51,749 bases of DNA from JBGSKV01 sp041740975 (GTDB lineage: Bacteria > Bdellovibrionota_B > Oligoflexia > Oligoflexales > JALZUQ01): NCBI GenBank assembly GCA_041740975.1, contig JBGSKV010000111.1, positions 1-51,749 on the forward strand, written 5' to 3'. The translations under genes and the position numbers were made by a program. Under the pieces are notes generated by a model. That model searched no databases. It was not told the origin of the DNA and saw only the letters and a list, made by a program, of their open reading frames with translations. This document shows positions 42,480 through 51,602 of this stretch, in pieces. How positions within the stretch are numbered: position 1 is the stretch's first letter; each line of letters begins with the position of its first letter.

Positions 42480-42986
42480 TTAGTTTAGCAAAATTTTATC
42501 GAGTTCTTTTTCGATTTCGCCGGATTTTGACTTTTTTGCGTAGCTGATCTCTTCAACGATGAGGGAGCGTGCTTTTTCAAGCATTTCCTTTTCGCCGAAA
42601 GAGAGATCTTTATTGTATTGAAGTGTATAGAGGTCACGTAGGACTTCGGCGATCTCAGCAGGGGAACCCGTACGAAGTTTTTCATTATATTCACGAAAGC
42701 GACGGTTCCAGGTTGTCTGGTTGACCTTACGAGGCGTTTTGAGGATGCGATATACTTTTCTTATCTCTTTATCGTCGATCAGATCGCGCATCCCGGCCTT
42801 AACAGCACCAGAGGTTGGGATCATGAGCTTTGCACCTGAAGAGATGACTTGGACTATATAGAAGTCTTGGGAGGTACCGCCGATTTCTCGGGTTTCAACC
42901 TTACGAATGACACCCACCCCTTGCGCAGCAAAGTAAGCCTTGTCACCGGTTTTGAAAGAAATGGCTTTTTTGATTTCGGTTGTCAT
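42480..42986 (-). CDS. carD: CarD-family transcription regulator
   Basis: 168 aa. N-terminal CarD/RID Tudor-like domain (FKTGDKAYFAAQGVGVIRKVE, about 10-30, to residue 65), which binds RNA polymerase beta, and a helical C-terminal DNA-binding domain (RKVNQTTWNRRFREYNEKL onward). In Myxococcus and mycobacteria such proteins stabilise open complexes, especially at rRNA promoters; same role here is inference. Divergent from rpsO. Confidence 0.9.
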   Translation of the reverse strand: MTTEIKKAISFKTGDKAYFAAQGVGVIRKVETREIGGTSQDFYIVQVISSGAKLMIPTSGAVKAGMRDLIDDKEIRKVYRILKTPRKVNQTTWNRRFREYNEKLRTGSPAEIAEVLRDLYTLQYNKDLSFGEKEMLEKARSLIVEEISYAKKSKSGEIEKELDKILLN

Positions 42987-43267
42987 GGGAGTCTTTCCAT
43001 TAGAGTGAGTAATTATGCATCAAGCTGCAATTTATTGCGAGACATATCTTGAAATCGGAGAAGGGCAAACTATATGATATGACTATACATTTTTATAGGA
43101 AATTGTCAAGTTTTTAAATTTTTATTTAGATTATTTTAATAGTTTAAAAACCTAAGGCTTTTTCTATAGTTAGGGCGATGAATGGCTTGTCATCCCCGTG
43201 ACTTTTCGGGTAAGGTGCCCCCTTATACGGTTTTATGCCTCAAGGTTTTAGGAGTAGATAAAGAGTT
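42987..43267. other. carD-rpsO divergent region
   Basis: 281 AT-rich bases holding two divergent promoters. A hairpin-like CCTAA ... TTAGG lies about 43150-43176, and CCCC ... GGGG elements at 43193-43220 could form the S15 mRNA leader structure. No gene. No confident -35/-10 pair. Confidence 0.35.
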
Positions 43268-43552
43268 ATGGCAACAGCAAGCCTAGATAAAAAAAGTATT
43301 CTTAGCCAGTACCGCGTTCACGAGAGTGATACGGCTTCACCTCAAGTGCAGATTGCACTTCTCTCAGAAAAGTTAAAACTGCTTAACGACCACTTTCTTA
43401 CGCATGTCAAAGATCACTCTTCGCGACGCGGCCTCATGAAAATGGTTGGTCAACGTAAGCGTTTGTTGAATTATTTGCAAAAGAGAGACAAGGCTGCTTA
43501 CAACAAGCTTGTAACAGATTTAGGAATTCGTGTTAGCAAGACCAGCAACTAA
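43268..43552 (+). CDS. rpsO: Ribosomal protein S15
   Basis: 94-aa small-subunit protein that binds 16S rRNA helix h20-h22 junction. Family core DHSSRRGLMKMVGQRKRLLNYLQK (shown split: DHSSRRGLMK and MVGQRKRLLNYL) is intact. AGGAG precedes the ATG by about fourteen bases with a closer AAAGAG at five. pnp follows after 136 bases, the classic rpsO-pnp order. Confidence 0.97.
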   Translation: MATASLDKKSILSQYRVHESDTASPQVQIALLSEKLKLLNDHFLTHVKDHSSRRGLMKMVGQRKRLLNYLQKRDKAAYNKLVTDLGIRVSKTSN

Positions 43553-43585
43553 AACTTTGATCCCAATCCATTGTCAGACGTCCCG

Positions 43586-43611
43586 CTGCGTAAGTCTTAG
43601 TGACTTCTGCG
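43586..43611 (+). promoter_or_regulatory. Hairpin between rpsO and pnp
   Basis: AAGTC / GACTT stem with TTAGT loop, extended by a few imperfect pairs. In E. coli the rpsO-pnp gap holds an RNase III site that lets PNPase repress itself; a like role here is only suggested by position. The rest of the gap ends in a very purine-rich tract (about 43650-43684, GAAGAAGGAAG) that supplies the pnp ribosome-binding site. Confidence 0.35.
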
Positions 43612-43688
43612 TTGTGTGATTTTGTCTATCCATCAGTTAGTATAAGAATTAAAATAAAGAAGAAAAAAGAAGAAGGAAGAAAAAAGCT

Positions 43689-45776
43689 ATGTCACTAATC
43701 AAAGAAGTAGAAATCGACGGTCGTAAGTACAAATTTGAATTTCAAAAGTACGCAAAACAAGCCAATGGAACCGTTATGGTGTCATGTGGTGACACCCAAG
43801 TTCTCGTAACTGTTTGCGCTAATGCCGATGCCAAAGAAGACATCGACTTTATGCCGCTCACAATTGACTACATCGAAAAATTCTATGCTGCAGGGCGTAT
43901 CCCGGGCGGCTTCGTAAAAAGAGAAACCAAACCAAGTGAGCTTGAAACATTGACGGCTCGGACGATTGACCGTCCATTGCGTCCATTGTTCCCAGAAGGT
44001 TACCGCTGCGAGACACATGTTGTCGCAACCGTCCTTTCTTATGATGGTGTGAACCACCCATCGACATTGGCGATGACTGGTGCCAGTACGGCATTAATGA
44101 TCAGCGATGTTCCTTTCAATGGTCCACTTGCGATGATGCGTGTTGGTCGCAATGCCGATAAGCAATTTGTGACAGAACCAAACGCCGAAGATTGCCAAGC
44201 ACTTAACCTCTGGGTTGCGGCGAAGCCAGATGCGGTCGTTATGGTTGAAGCTGGTGCGGACTTTTTGAGTGAAAAAGAAATGGTAGATGCCATTAACTTT
44301 GCGCACAAGAAGATGGAACCACTATTCAAGATGCAGTTAGAAATTCAAAAAGAAATTGGCGTTCCTAAGCGTGAACTCGTAACCAAGAACGTAGACACTG
44401 ATCTCGTTGGTAAAGTGGCTGCGATGGCTGCTGGCCCACTCAAGACCGCCCTCGAAATCAAAGATAAATTGGAACGCGCGGTTGCTGTTAAGCAAATCAG
44501 CAAGGATCTTCAAGAAAAACTAAATGTCGAATCTGATCCAAAACTAAAAATGGCAATCCGTGCCGCATATGAAGATCTTCATTACAACCAAGTTCGTTCG
44601 ATGGTTATTGAAACCAACAAACGTATCGATGGTCGTGGCCTGGAAGACATTCGTAAAATCACTTGCGAAATCAGCAATCTTAAACGCTGTCATGGATCCG
44701 CTCTCTTTACTCGCGGCGAAACGCAAGCTTTGGCTGTCGTGACGCTCGGCTCAGAAGACGACGGACAACGTATGGATACCATCACCACTCCGAACGAGAA
44801 GAAGAAGTTCATGTTGAACTATAACTTCCCTCCTTATTCAGTTGGTGAAGCGCGTCCTATGCGTCATCCTGGTCGTCGTGAAATTGGTCATGGTGCTTTG
44901 GCGGAACGTGCTCTTGAGCGCGTCGTACCGAAAGATTACGAGTATACGATCCGTTTGGTTTCTGAAGTTCTTGAATCGAATGGTAGTTCATCTATGGCAA
45001 CCGTTTGTGGTGGCACGATGGCTATGTTAGACGCGGGTGTTCCTTTGACTGAACCAATCGCGGGTATTGCGATGGGTCTTGTTCATGAGAAAAACCAGTA
45101 TCGCGTACTTTCCGATATTTTGGGTGATGAAGATCATCTAGGAGATATGGACTTTAAAGTTTGCGGTGGAAAAGATGGCATCACAGCATTGCAGATGGAT
45201 ATCAAAATTGACGGACTTCCTTCGGAAGTTCTATTGACTGCACTTGAGCAGGCGAAACGCGGCCGTATCCACATTTTGGAAAAAATGAATGCGACGATTT
45301 CGACTCCACAAGAGATGAGTGTTTACGCGCCGCGTATTTACAAAGTCAAAGTTAAGTCAGATAAGATTAAGGATGTCATCGGGCCAGGCGGTAAGGTCAT
45401 TAAGGGCCTCGTCGCTGAATACGGCGTAAAGATCGACATTGCTGATGATGGAACGGTTAGTGTTGTGTCTTCCGATGCGATTCAGGGTGAAAAAGCTCTC
45501 AAAGCCATCAAAGCCATCACGACTGATCCTGAAGTTGGTGAAATTTATCTTGGTAAAGTTAAGAAGACCGTTGATTTCGGTGCTTTCGTTGAAATCAAAC
45601 CAGGTGTTGAAGGACTTTGTCATATATCGCAGCTTGAAGAAGGCCGCGTCGAAAAAGTTGAAGACGTCGTCAAAGAAGGCGACGAAATCATGGTTAAACT
45701 CTTGGAAGTCGATCGCTACGGCCGCTTAAAACTAAGCCGCAAAGATGCGATGGGACAAAAACCAACCGAGTTTTAA
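43689..45776 (+). CDS. pnp: Polyribonucleotide nucleotidyltransferase (PNPase)
   Basis: Phosphorolytic 3'-5' exoribonuclease and degradosome component, 695 aa. Two RNase-PH domains (about 10-225 and 310-540), the second with FPPYSVGEARPMRHPGRREIGHG-like block (FPPYSVGEARPM, PGRREIGHGALAERAL) for RNA and phosphate binding. KH domain with IGPGGKVIKGL (about 562-572) and S1 domain VGEIYLGKVKKTVDFGAFVEI to the end. Usual length for the family. Followed by dut with one base after the stop. Confidence 0.97.
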   Translation: MSLIKEVEIDGRKYKFEFQKYAKQANGTVMVSCGDTQVLVTVCANADAKEDIDFMPLTIDYIEKFYAAGRIPGGFVKRETKPSELETLTARTIDRPLRPLFPEGYRCETHVVATVLSYDGVNHPSTLAMTGASTALMISDVPFNGPLAMMRVGRNADKQFVTEPNAEDCQALNLWVAAKPDAVVMVEAGADFLSEKEMVDAINFAHKKMEPLFKMQLEIQKEIGVPKRELVTKNVDTDLVGKVAAMAAGPLKTALEIKDKLERAVAVKQISKDLQEKLNVESDPKLKMAIRAAYEDLHYNQVRSMVIETNKRIDGRGLEDIRKITCEISNLKRCHGSALFTRGETQALAVVTLGSEDDGQRMDTITTPNEKKKFMLNYNFPPYSVGEARPMRHPGRREIGHGALAERALERVVPKDYEYTIRLVSEVLESNGSSSMATVCGGTMAMLDAGVPLTEPIAGIAMGLVHEKNQYRVLSDILGDEDHLGDMDFKVCGGKDGITALQMDIKIDGLPSEVLLTALEQAKRGRIHILEKMNATISTPQEMSVYAPRIYKVKVKSDKIKDVIGPGGKVIKGLVAEYGVKIDIADDGTVSVVSSDAIQGEKALKAIKAITTDPEVGEIYLGKVKKTVDFGAFVEIKPGVEGLCHISQLEEGRVEKVEDVVKEGDEIMVKLLEVDRYGRLKLSRKDAMGQKPTEF

Positions 45777-45777
45777 T

Positions 45778-46221
45778 GTGATTGTTCTTCGTTTTGCTGA
45801 CGGCTGTCAGCCAAAGTACATGACTTCGCATAGTGCGGGCGCCGACCTCGTCGCCCGCGAACCTTGCACCATTGCACCAGGTAAAGTTGCGGCAGTGCCG
45901 ACTGGTGTCTGGATTGATCAGGAAAATACCAAACAAACTGATGAACTTTTTGAACTGCAGATCCGAGCTCGCTCGGGTCTGGCGTATAAAAATAGTGTCA
46001 CTCTTGCCAATGGCGTCGGAACAATCGATGCCGACTATCCTGACGAAGTTAAAGTACTGCTGATCAATTTGGGCAGCGAAAACTTTGAAATCTCGACTGG
46101 AATGCGCATAGGACAAATTGTCCTCAGCAAGGTCCACCGCCTCCATCAATTGGAAGCGGCGGGCAAACGCCTCGGCGGCCTTGGTTCAACCGGCTTAGAC
46201 AACCTATCCTCCCCGACCTAG
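45778..46221 (+). CDS. dut: Deoxyuridine triphosphatase (dUTPase)
   Basis: 147-aa trimeric dUTPase that hydrolyses dUTP to dUMP and PPi. GTG right after the pnp stop is chosen because the family N-terminus begins there; an ATG inside pnp (45745) is also open. The five motifs are present: AGADLVA (I), RARSGLAYKN (II), NGVGTIDADYPDEVKV (III, where the usual R-G is P-D), RIGQIVLSK (IV) and GGLGSTG (V, the C-terminal arm). Probably co-transcribed with pnp. Confidence 0.9.
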   Translation: MIVLRFADGCQPKYMTSHSAGADLVAREPCTIAPGKVAAVPTGVWIDQENTKQTDELFELQIRARSGLAYKNSVTLANGVGTIDADYPDEVKVLLINLGSENFEISTGMRIGQIVLSKVHRLHQLEAAGKRLGGLGSTGLDNLSSPT

Positions 46222-46371
46222 TTCTCCAGGTTATCAAAATCACAAAATCTGGTTTCTTCTGTTTTATTAGCGGCAACTTACCCGCCCACTGGCCACCGTG
46301 AACGTAAAGATGTCTTTCAGAAATCCCCCAAGCATCCGATAAATGAATATAACTACTTAAAATTAAAAAGA

Positions 46372-48714
46372 ATGCTCAAAACTTTCTGGTCCAAATTTAA
46401 CGATTTTATCACCTTGAAGAAATTCTTAGCGATTTTCTTTTGCATGTTCTTTTTTGTCTACGTTTTGTTCGCGCACTTTATAAAAAACTTCGATGACCAA
46501 ATCAATCTAAAACTGAATTTCAAATTTCGCGAACTGTTGGGCACTGGTCCCGAGCTGGATCCGCGCCTTAAGTTCGTAATTTTTAACGACACTTCAATTC
46601 AAAAACTCAAAACCAAAGAGCCTACCTTCGCCCTATGGACCGAGTTTTTTGAAAAAGCCAATCGAACACCCAATATCAAGATTATGATTGATAAAGTGTT
46701 TGGCCTCCTGACACAAGATGAAGAGTTCGCGAAACTAAAACTTCAACTGTCGCAAATGAAGTCGCCAGTGATAGTTTCTGCGATCGCATCTCCTTTTCCG
46801 AAAAAAGTGGCAGACGACACATCACTGCAAACGGATTACATTAAAAAACTTCACAAAAATTTGTGGAGCGCTTCAAGCGATACCAAAATAGAATTAGATG
46901 GCAAACCTTGGCATTACTACGGACCTGACAATAGTATTATCCATTCTTTCGCAAACAATGGTCACGTCTTTTACAAGCAAAACGGCCGCATTTCACCGTA
47001 TTTTTTCTTTTCGAAAGACCATATTTTACCGCACATCAGCATGTTTGCGGTCGACGATACAAAGTTCACCAAAACTCGCGCCATCATTCCGGGCCGAGAA
47101 CCTGCACCTCTAGACAAAAACAACGAGACTATCATCAATATCGTGTCGGTAGGTAAATTGCGCCCCACTAATCGTACATTCAATTTTGAAGATGTGATAC
47201 TTCATGACAAAAAAACTCCTATGAACTGGCTCAAAGAGAATGATGTCCTTGTCGTACTTCCGTACATGTACTCGGGTGGAACCGACTGGGTCGAAACTCC
47301 ACTTGGCAAAATTCCGGGTGGTCAAGTTATTGTTTCCACCATTAATAGCGCCCTTACTGGTCAGTGGATCAGAGCATGGGAATATAAATGGCTCGTAGCC
47401 CTCGTCTTTAGCCTTGCATCTTCCATCGCAGCGATTGTTTTGGGTCCTCTATTCTTTTCAATTTGCTTTATAGGTCTGAATGCACTTTTGGTATTTTCCG
47501 GTCTAACTCTCTTTGCTTTCTACAGCATCAACTTTGATTGGTTTACAGTGTGTGCTGCTGTTAACTTTACGAGTATCGCCTCTTTTTTGGCTAAAATGCG
47601 CTCTTTCGAAAAACGAGCAATGAGCTTGAAAATAAGCCTCGGCGCCTCACTCCCGCATATGAAACTGAAAAGCTTTCTTGGGAATCCAAATGATCTAGTA
47701 CTGGAACCGTGTATGAAAGTTGTCACAGTTATGTTCATCGACATCGAAGGATTCTCTGGGATTTCTGACACATTGAGCCCGAAAGAATGCTTTCTCAATC
47801 TCCAAAGAGTCTTTAGCCGAATCGCGCAAACCGTCCACGACCATGGAGGTGTTGTTGATAAGTCCCTTGGCGATGGTATGCTCATTTTCTTCGGTTACTA
47901 TTACGATGGACGCGAGTCCTACGCCGATCATGCGGACGCCGCCGTGCGTTGTGCGGTGCAGATTCAAAGAGAGGTTCTGGAGCTTAGCTCGCTTTCTGTT
48001 ACTGAAAATCGCCCCATTTTTCCACTTCGTATCGGTATAAATTCTGGCTCCGTGTATTTTGGAAACTTAGGTGATACCCGCCGTATTGACATCAATATCA
48101 TTGGTGCCGGAGTTAACTTTGCACAGCGCCTCGAAGCAGCTTGTGAGGCCTTCCGCATTCTGGTCAGCAATACAACGAGAGAGTTGGCAAGCTGCCTGCA
48201 CAACAATCAATTTGTGTCGACACAGCGCCTGATCCCTGTGAAACATCAAGAAGAGCCCATCTCCGTGTATGAGATTGAGCCCATTCCCTCCAACTCTGAA
48301 GAATTAAAAGTGGTTACCAATAAGCATCGCGAAATCATGAAGCTTCAACGCCACGAAGAGCGTTGGCCAATTAGTGAAAACTGTCAGATCAAACTGACCA
48401 CGTCCGATGGAACAGGACGCGTCATTGATATCTCGCATTCGGGTATGCTGATCGAGTTAGATCAGTACTATGGTAGAAACCTTTCGTTCAGTGCTGAACT
48501 ACTTTGTACGAATGCGCACGTTCAAAAACGCCTGGCGGACCTGAACTTAGTTAAAGTTACCTTGCAATGCCGTTGGGGACGACGGGCAGCTAACAAGCGA
48601 TATTATCACGGAGTAAAATTCACAAACTTAGATAAAGATCAACGCACTCAGTTTATGAATGTCATCGCAGATTCTTTACATGATGCTAATAAGTTGCTGG
48701 AAGTAAATGGGTAG
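46372..48714 (+). CDS. CHASE2 adenylate/guanylate cyclase with PilZ domain
   Basis: 780-aa inner-membrane receptor. N-terminal helix (18-38), CHASE2-type sensory periplasmic domain (about 40-335, ending with VIVSTINSALTGQWIR), three membrane helices (about 339-402), then a class III cyclase (about 448-635). Catalytic metal Asp residues D457 (MFIDIEGFSG) and D501 (KSLGDG) and transition-state N582 and R586 (VNFAQRLE) are all present. K497 suggests ATP use; the second specificity site, usually Asp or Thr, is N575, so cAMP is probable but not certain. C-terminal PilZ (about 655-765) has an intact R660-x3-R664 and D686-x-S-x-x-G691, the c-di-GMP binding motif. The start has AAAAAGA before it. Confidence 0.88.
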   Translation: MLKTFWSKFNDFITLKKFLAIFFCMFFFVYVLFAHFIKNFDDQINLKLNFKFRELLGTGPELDPRLKFVIFNDTSIQKLKTKEPTFALWTEFFEKANRTPNIKIMIDKVFGLLTQDEEFAKLKLQLSQMKSPVIVSAIASPFPKKVADDTSLQTDYIKKLHKNLWSASSDTKIELDGKPWHYYGPDNSIIHSFANNGHVFYKQNGRISPYFFFSKDHILPHISMFAVDDTKFTKTRAIIPGREPAPLDKNNETIINIVSVGKLRPTNRTFNFEDVILHDKKTPMNWLKENDVLVVLPYMYSGGTDWVETPLGKIPGGQVIVSTINSALTGQWIRAWEYKWLVALVFSLASSIAAIVLGPLFFSICFIGLNALLVFSGLTLFAFYSINFDWFTVCAAVNFTSIASFLAKMRSFEKRAMSLKISLGASLPHMKLKSFLGNPNDLVLEPCMKVVTVMFIDIEGFSGISDTLSPKECFLNLQRVFSRIAQTVHDHGGVVDKSLGDGMLIFFGYYYDGRESYADHADAAVRCAVQIQREVLELSSLSVTENRPIFPLRIGINSGSVYFGNLGDTRRIDINIIGAGVNFAQRLEAACEAFRILVSNTTRELASCLHNNQFVSTQRLIPVKHQEEPISVYEIEPIPSNSEELKVVTNKHREIMKLQRHEERWPISENCQIKLTTSDGTGRVIDISHSGMLIELDQYYGRNLSFSAELLCTNAHVQKRLADLNLVKVTLQCRWGRRAANKRYYHGVKFTNLDKDQRTQFMNVIADSLHDANKLLEVNG

Positions 48715-48731
48715 ATAAATTTGACGAGACG

Positions 48732-51455
48732 TCATTTGTGGTGACAAGGCCGCTTAATCGTAACGATATGGCTGCCGTATTCGTGGATACCCGACATTGT
48801 CGATCCACTCGCATAGTTCACATGAAATTTTTGAGCGAAAGACAGAGTGATGACGCCGTCTGCACCATCTGCACTACAATTGTCTTTAGACGCGATCGAC
48901 ATGATGTTGCCCCTGCATAGGCCGCTTAAAGACATTCTGATTCCTTCGTCAATATCGACGCGCCGTGCTTCCCCACCAGCCAAACCAACACTGCAATCGT
49001 TGGCCATTTTATCTCCGAAAAGGTCCGTAACTTGATACAAGCCCTCGTTGGTTTTTCTAATTTTCTTTATTGAGTTGTTTCCTGGTTCGTGATCGACCAC
49101 GAAGATTGTTCCATCACTGGTAACCGATACTTCGCCTGGTAAAGAAATACGTACTGAATCTTCCGTTAAACGTGACGGCTCTAGAATATCAAGCGCAACA
49201 TTACTTTCATCAATCGAAAATAAACGTCCTGACGTGCCGTCAGAAACATACAATATATTTTTAGCGTTATCGTGAATCATGCCGCGTGGATCTTGGAGAT
49301 CTGAGATAGGAATTGATCTCACTGGAGACACTAAGCCAACCTTGAAAACTGACTTGCGTAAAGAGCTTAATGCGAAAACATCACTCGCAGAGACTGCTAT
49401 ATGGGTTGGCTCCCCTAGCGATGCCATCCGAACAACTTTCACTTTATTATCTTCAATTCTTTTGATGCGTCCTCTGCTTACCGGATCCACCCCCCAATAA
49501 TCACCACTCTTTCGATCGGCAATATATAAATTTCCGCTATTGTCGAACGTTATCCCTTGGGGATCACTGAATTTGTGCTCGAGAGGAGCATTCAATGTCA
49601 GGGATTCGTTATATGTAGCGGCCTTTTCTACAAACGATGCAAAATAGTCCGGATTGCCGGCCACAATTTCAACCTTGGCGTCTTTACCTTCTCCCGAAAT
49701 CTTTTTCACCCTGTGTTCGTGGGTAGTTGAAAAATGAAGTTCGCCTGACGGGCTATAAGCCATACCAAAAACAGATCTTAGTTTCGCGAGCCCAGCGGGA
49801 ACCTTGTCTATACCTGATAAGCGAAACTTGCCTGCAATGATATTGACTTTCATTGCTGGGCCTTCGCCAGTCAAATTGTAAATATGTCGATTATAATAAT
49901 CCGATACCAAAAGGTTCATTTTGGGATCTAAAGCAAGACCGGTTGGATTGAAAAATTTGAAGTCTTTAGCGAACGTCACATTCTGAACAAAGGCTCCGTG
50001 TAGGTTATCAATTGGACTGCCTGCAAAAGGAAGAACCTCGCCTGTCCTTAACACTTTGTAGATGCGATGATTCTGTATGTCAGAAACGTAGATGGTGTCC
50101 AAATTGCGATCAACTGTGAGAGCTAAAGGATAATCAAAGTCAGCTCTGCGCGTGTAATTTAAATTAATCTTAGCAACCAAGCTGATTTGCCTAGTTACGG
50201 CGGAAATCTTATAAATACTTCCATCCCAGTGTCCAAAAACAATGTCACCAGACGATAGAAGTCCGATAGCATGAGGTTTATAAATATCAGTCTGAATGGC
50301 TTCTCTACCGATTTCAATCGACTGAGATCTGACTGCGACGCCAGTCCCTCCAATCGTGGAACGAGCTCCGGATGCGTCTATTCGCACAATGACGTGACGG
50401 CAGGTATCAGCAAGAATAATACTTCCATCCATATCTTCAATGACTGGCGAGCTTGGCTCGGTTAGTGTAAAATTATCATCTTCTTCGGAAAGCGTTGCTT
50501 CGACAGGGTCAATAACACATTTGTTGTCACTAATGCTGGAGACTAGCTTAACAAAATTGTTGCCATTGTCATCGTCGGTAGCAAATGGTATGAAAAGCAA
50601 ACGAGAATATTGAACGTCACTTACATACAAGCCTTTTTCAGAGCACGATAAGTTAATTTTATTTCCGAGCACGATATCGACTGGGCGACAACGACTGGCA
50701 GCTGAGTTTAATGAACAAACTTCCCTTTCGGCATGCGATCCCATGACGTGCTGCAGCTTATCGAGGGCTTCTCCATTAGCTCCGTAAGGTATGCGGAATA
50801 CATGATTAGCGCGTGAAACAAAAATACCGTAACTTGACGCACATACAGAATCACTCGAAATCTCAGTTGAGGTCGCAGGGATTATGGAATTCTCAAGTCC
50901 AAATCCTTGATTCTCCGAAGTCTGGCGCATGCTTGGCACCAGGCCAGCCGTTAGCTCAACGGAATAGGGAATCAACACGGTTGCGCTTTCACGCCGGCTT
51001 TGACTTTCGGAAGTAATTCGCATTTGAAGTTTAATTTTGATGTCAGAATCGGACTTGGTATTAAAGAAACATTGATTGCTAATCTGGTCTTTCGAGGCAA
51101 TACATTCAAAATCTTCAACAAGGTTATTATTACTGATTTCGGGATTGAACCAACTTAAGCGTAATCCTTTTGCCAGTCCACGCGGAATAATTTCATTACC
51201 ATTTTCTTGTTCAGCTAAGGCCTGACAGTTAACTTTGTATTGACGAGCGTCTACAGATTGCAAGCTACAACGAACCCGAGCGTTTTCATAGTTCAGCCAT
51301 CCACCGGTGATAGGAACTGAACCACTCCAAGAGTCTTTTTCGTCCTCGATGTTAATACCATGGCGAAAGCTTACCTCACCACCTTTGCTGCAACCCCAGA
51401 AGCTGGCCGATGCAACTACGACGAAAACGAAATTTCTTGACTTGGCAGATTTCAC
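48732..51455 (-). CDS. Large NHL-repeat lipoprotein
   Basis: 907 aa from a GTG with AAAGGG nine bases upstream; a GTG 17 codons earlier does not give a better signal. A signal sequence ends in FWGC (C22), a weak lipobox. Residues about 25-190 are Ser/Asn-rich. From about 200 to 850 there are many NHL-type units of GIxFDxxGNLYxxDxxxxxIxKI pattern, such as GDIVFGHWDGSIYKI, DTIYVSDIQNHRIYKV, NLLVSDYYNRHIYNL, GELHFSTTHEHRVKKI and NLYIADRKSGDY, forming one or two beta-propellers. Probably an exported binding or structural protein. No catalytic residues seen. Convergent with the cyclase gene. Confidence 0.85.
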   Translation of the reverse strand: MKSAKSRNFVFVVVASASFWGCSKGGEVSFRHGINIEDEKDSWSGSVPITGGWLNYENARVRCSLQSVDARQYKVNCQALAEQENGNEIIPRGLAKGLRLSWFNPEISNNNLVEDFECIASKDQISNQCFFNTKSDSDIKIKLQMRITSESQSRRESATVLIPYSVELTAGLVPSMRQTSENQGFGLENSIIPATSTEISSDSVCASSYGIFVSRANHVFRIPYGANGEALDKLQHVMGSHAEREVCSLNSAASRCRPVDIVLGNKINLSCSEKGLYVSDVQYSRLLFIPFATDDDNGNNFVKLVSSISDNKCVIDPVEATLSEEDDNFTLTEPSSPVIEDMDGSIILADTCRHVIVRIDASGARSTIGGTGVAVRSQSIEIGREAIQTDIYKPHAIGLLSSGDIVFGHWDGSIYKISAVTRQISLVAKINLNYTRRADFDYPLALTVDRNLDTIYVSDIQNHRIYKVLRTGEVLPFAGSPIDNLHGAFVQNVTFAKDFKFFNPTGLALDPKMNLLVSDYYNRHIYNLTGEGPAMKVNIIAGKFRLSGIDKVPAGLAKLRSVFGMAYSPSGELHFSTTHEHRVKKISGEGKDAKVEIVAGNPDYFASFVEKAATYNESLTLNAPLEHKFSDPQGITFDNSGNLYIADRKSGDYWGVDPVSRGRIKRIEDNKVKVVRMASLGEPTHIAVSASDVFALSSLRKSVFKVGLVSPVRSIPISDLQDPRGMIHDNAKNILYVSDGTSGRLFSIDESNVALDILEPSRLTEDSVRISLPGEVSVTSDGTIFVVDHEPGNNSIKKIRKTNEGLYQVTDLFGDKMANDCSVGLAGGEARRVDIDEGIRMSLSGLCRGNIMSIASKDNCSADGADGVITLSFAQKFHVNYASGSTMSGIHEYGSHIVTIKRPCHHK

Positions 51456-51602
51456 GCCAGAAGACCCTTTAACTTGAATGCGACACTCAAGAAAAACGAT
51501 CGGCACGAGGCTAGTACAGGCTTTAGAATAAATTCCGTTTGCGATTTATAATTGTATTATTAGGTAGTTAAATGCGGGGGAAGGGGAATCTAAGTCGTCC
51601 GT

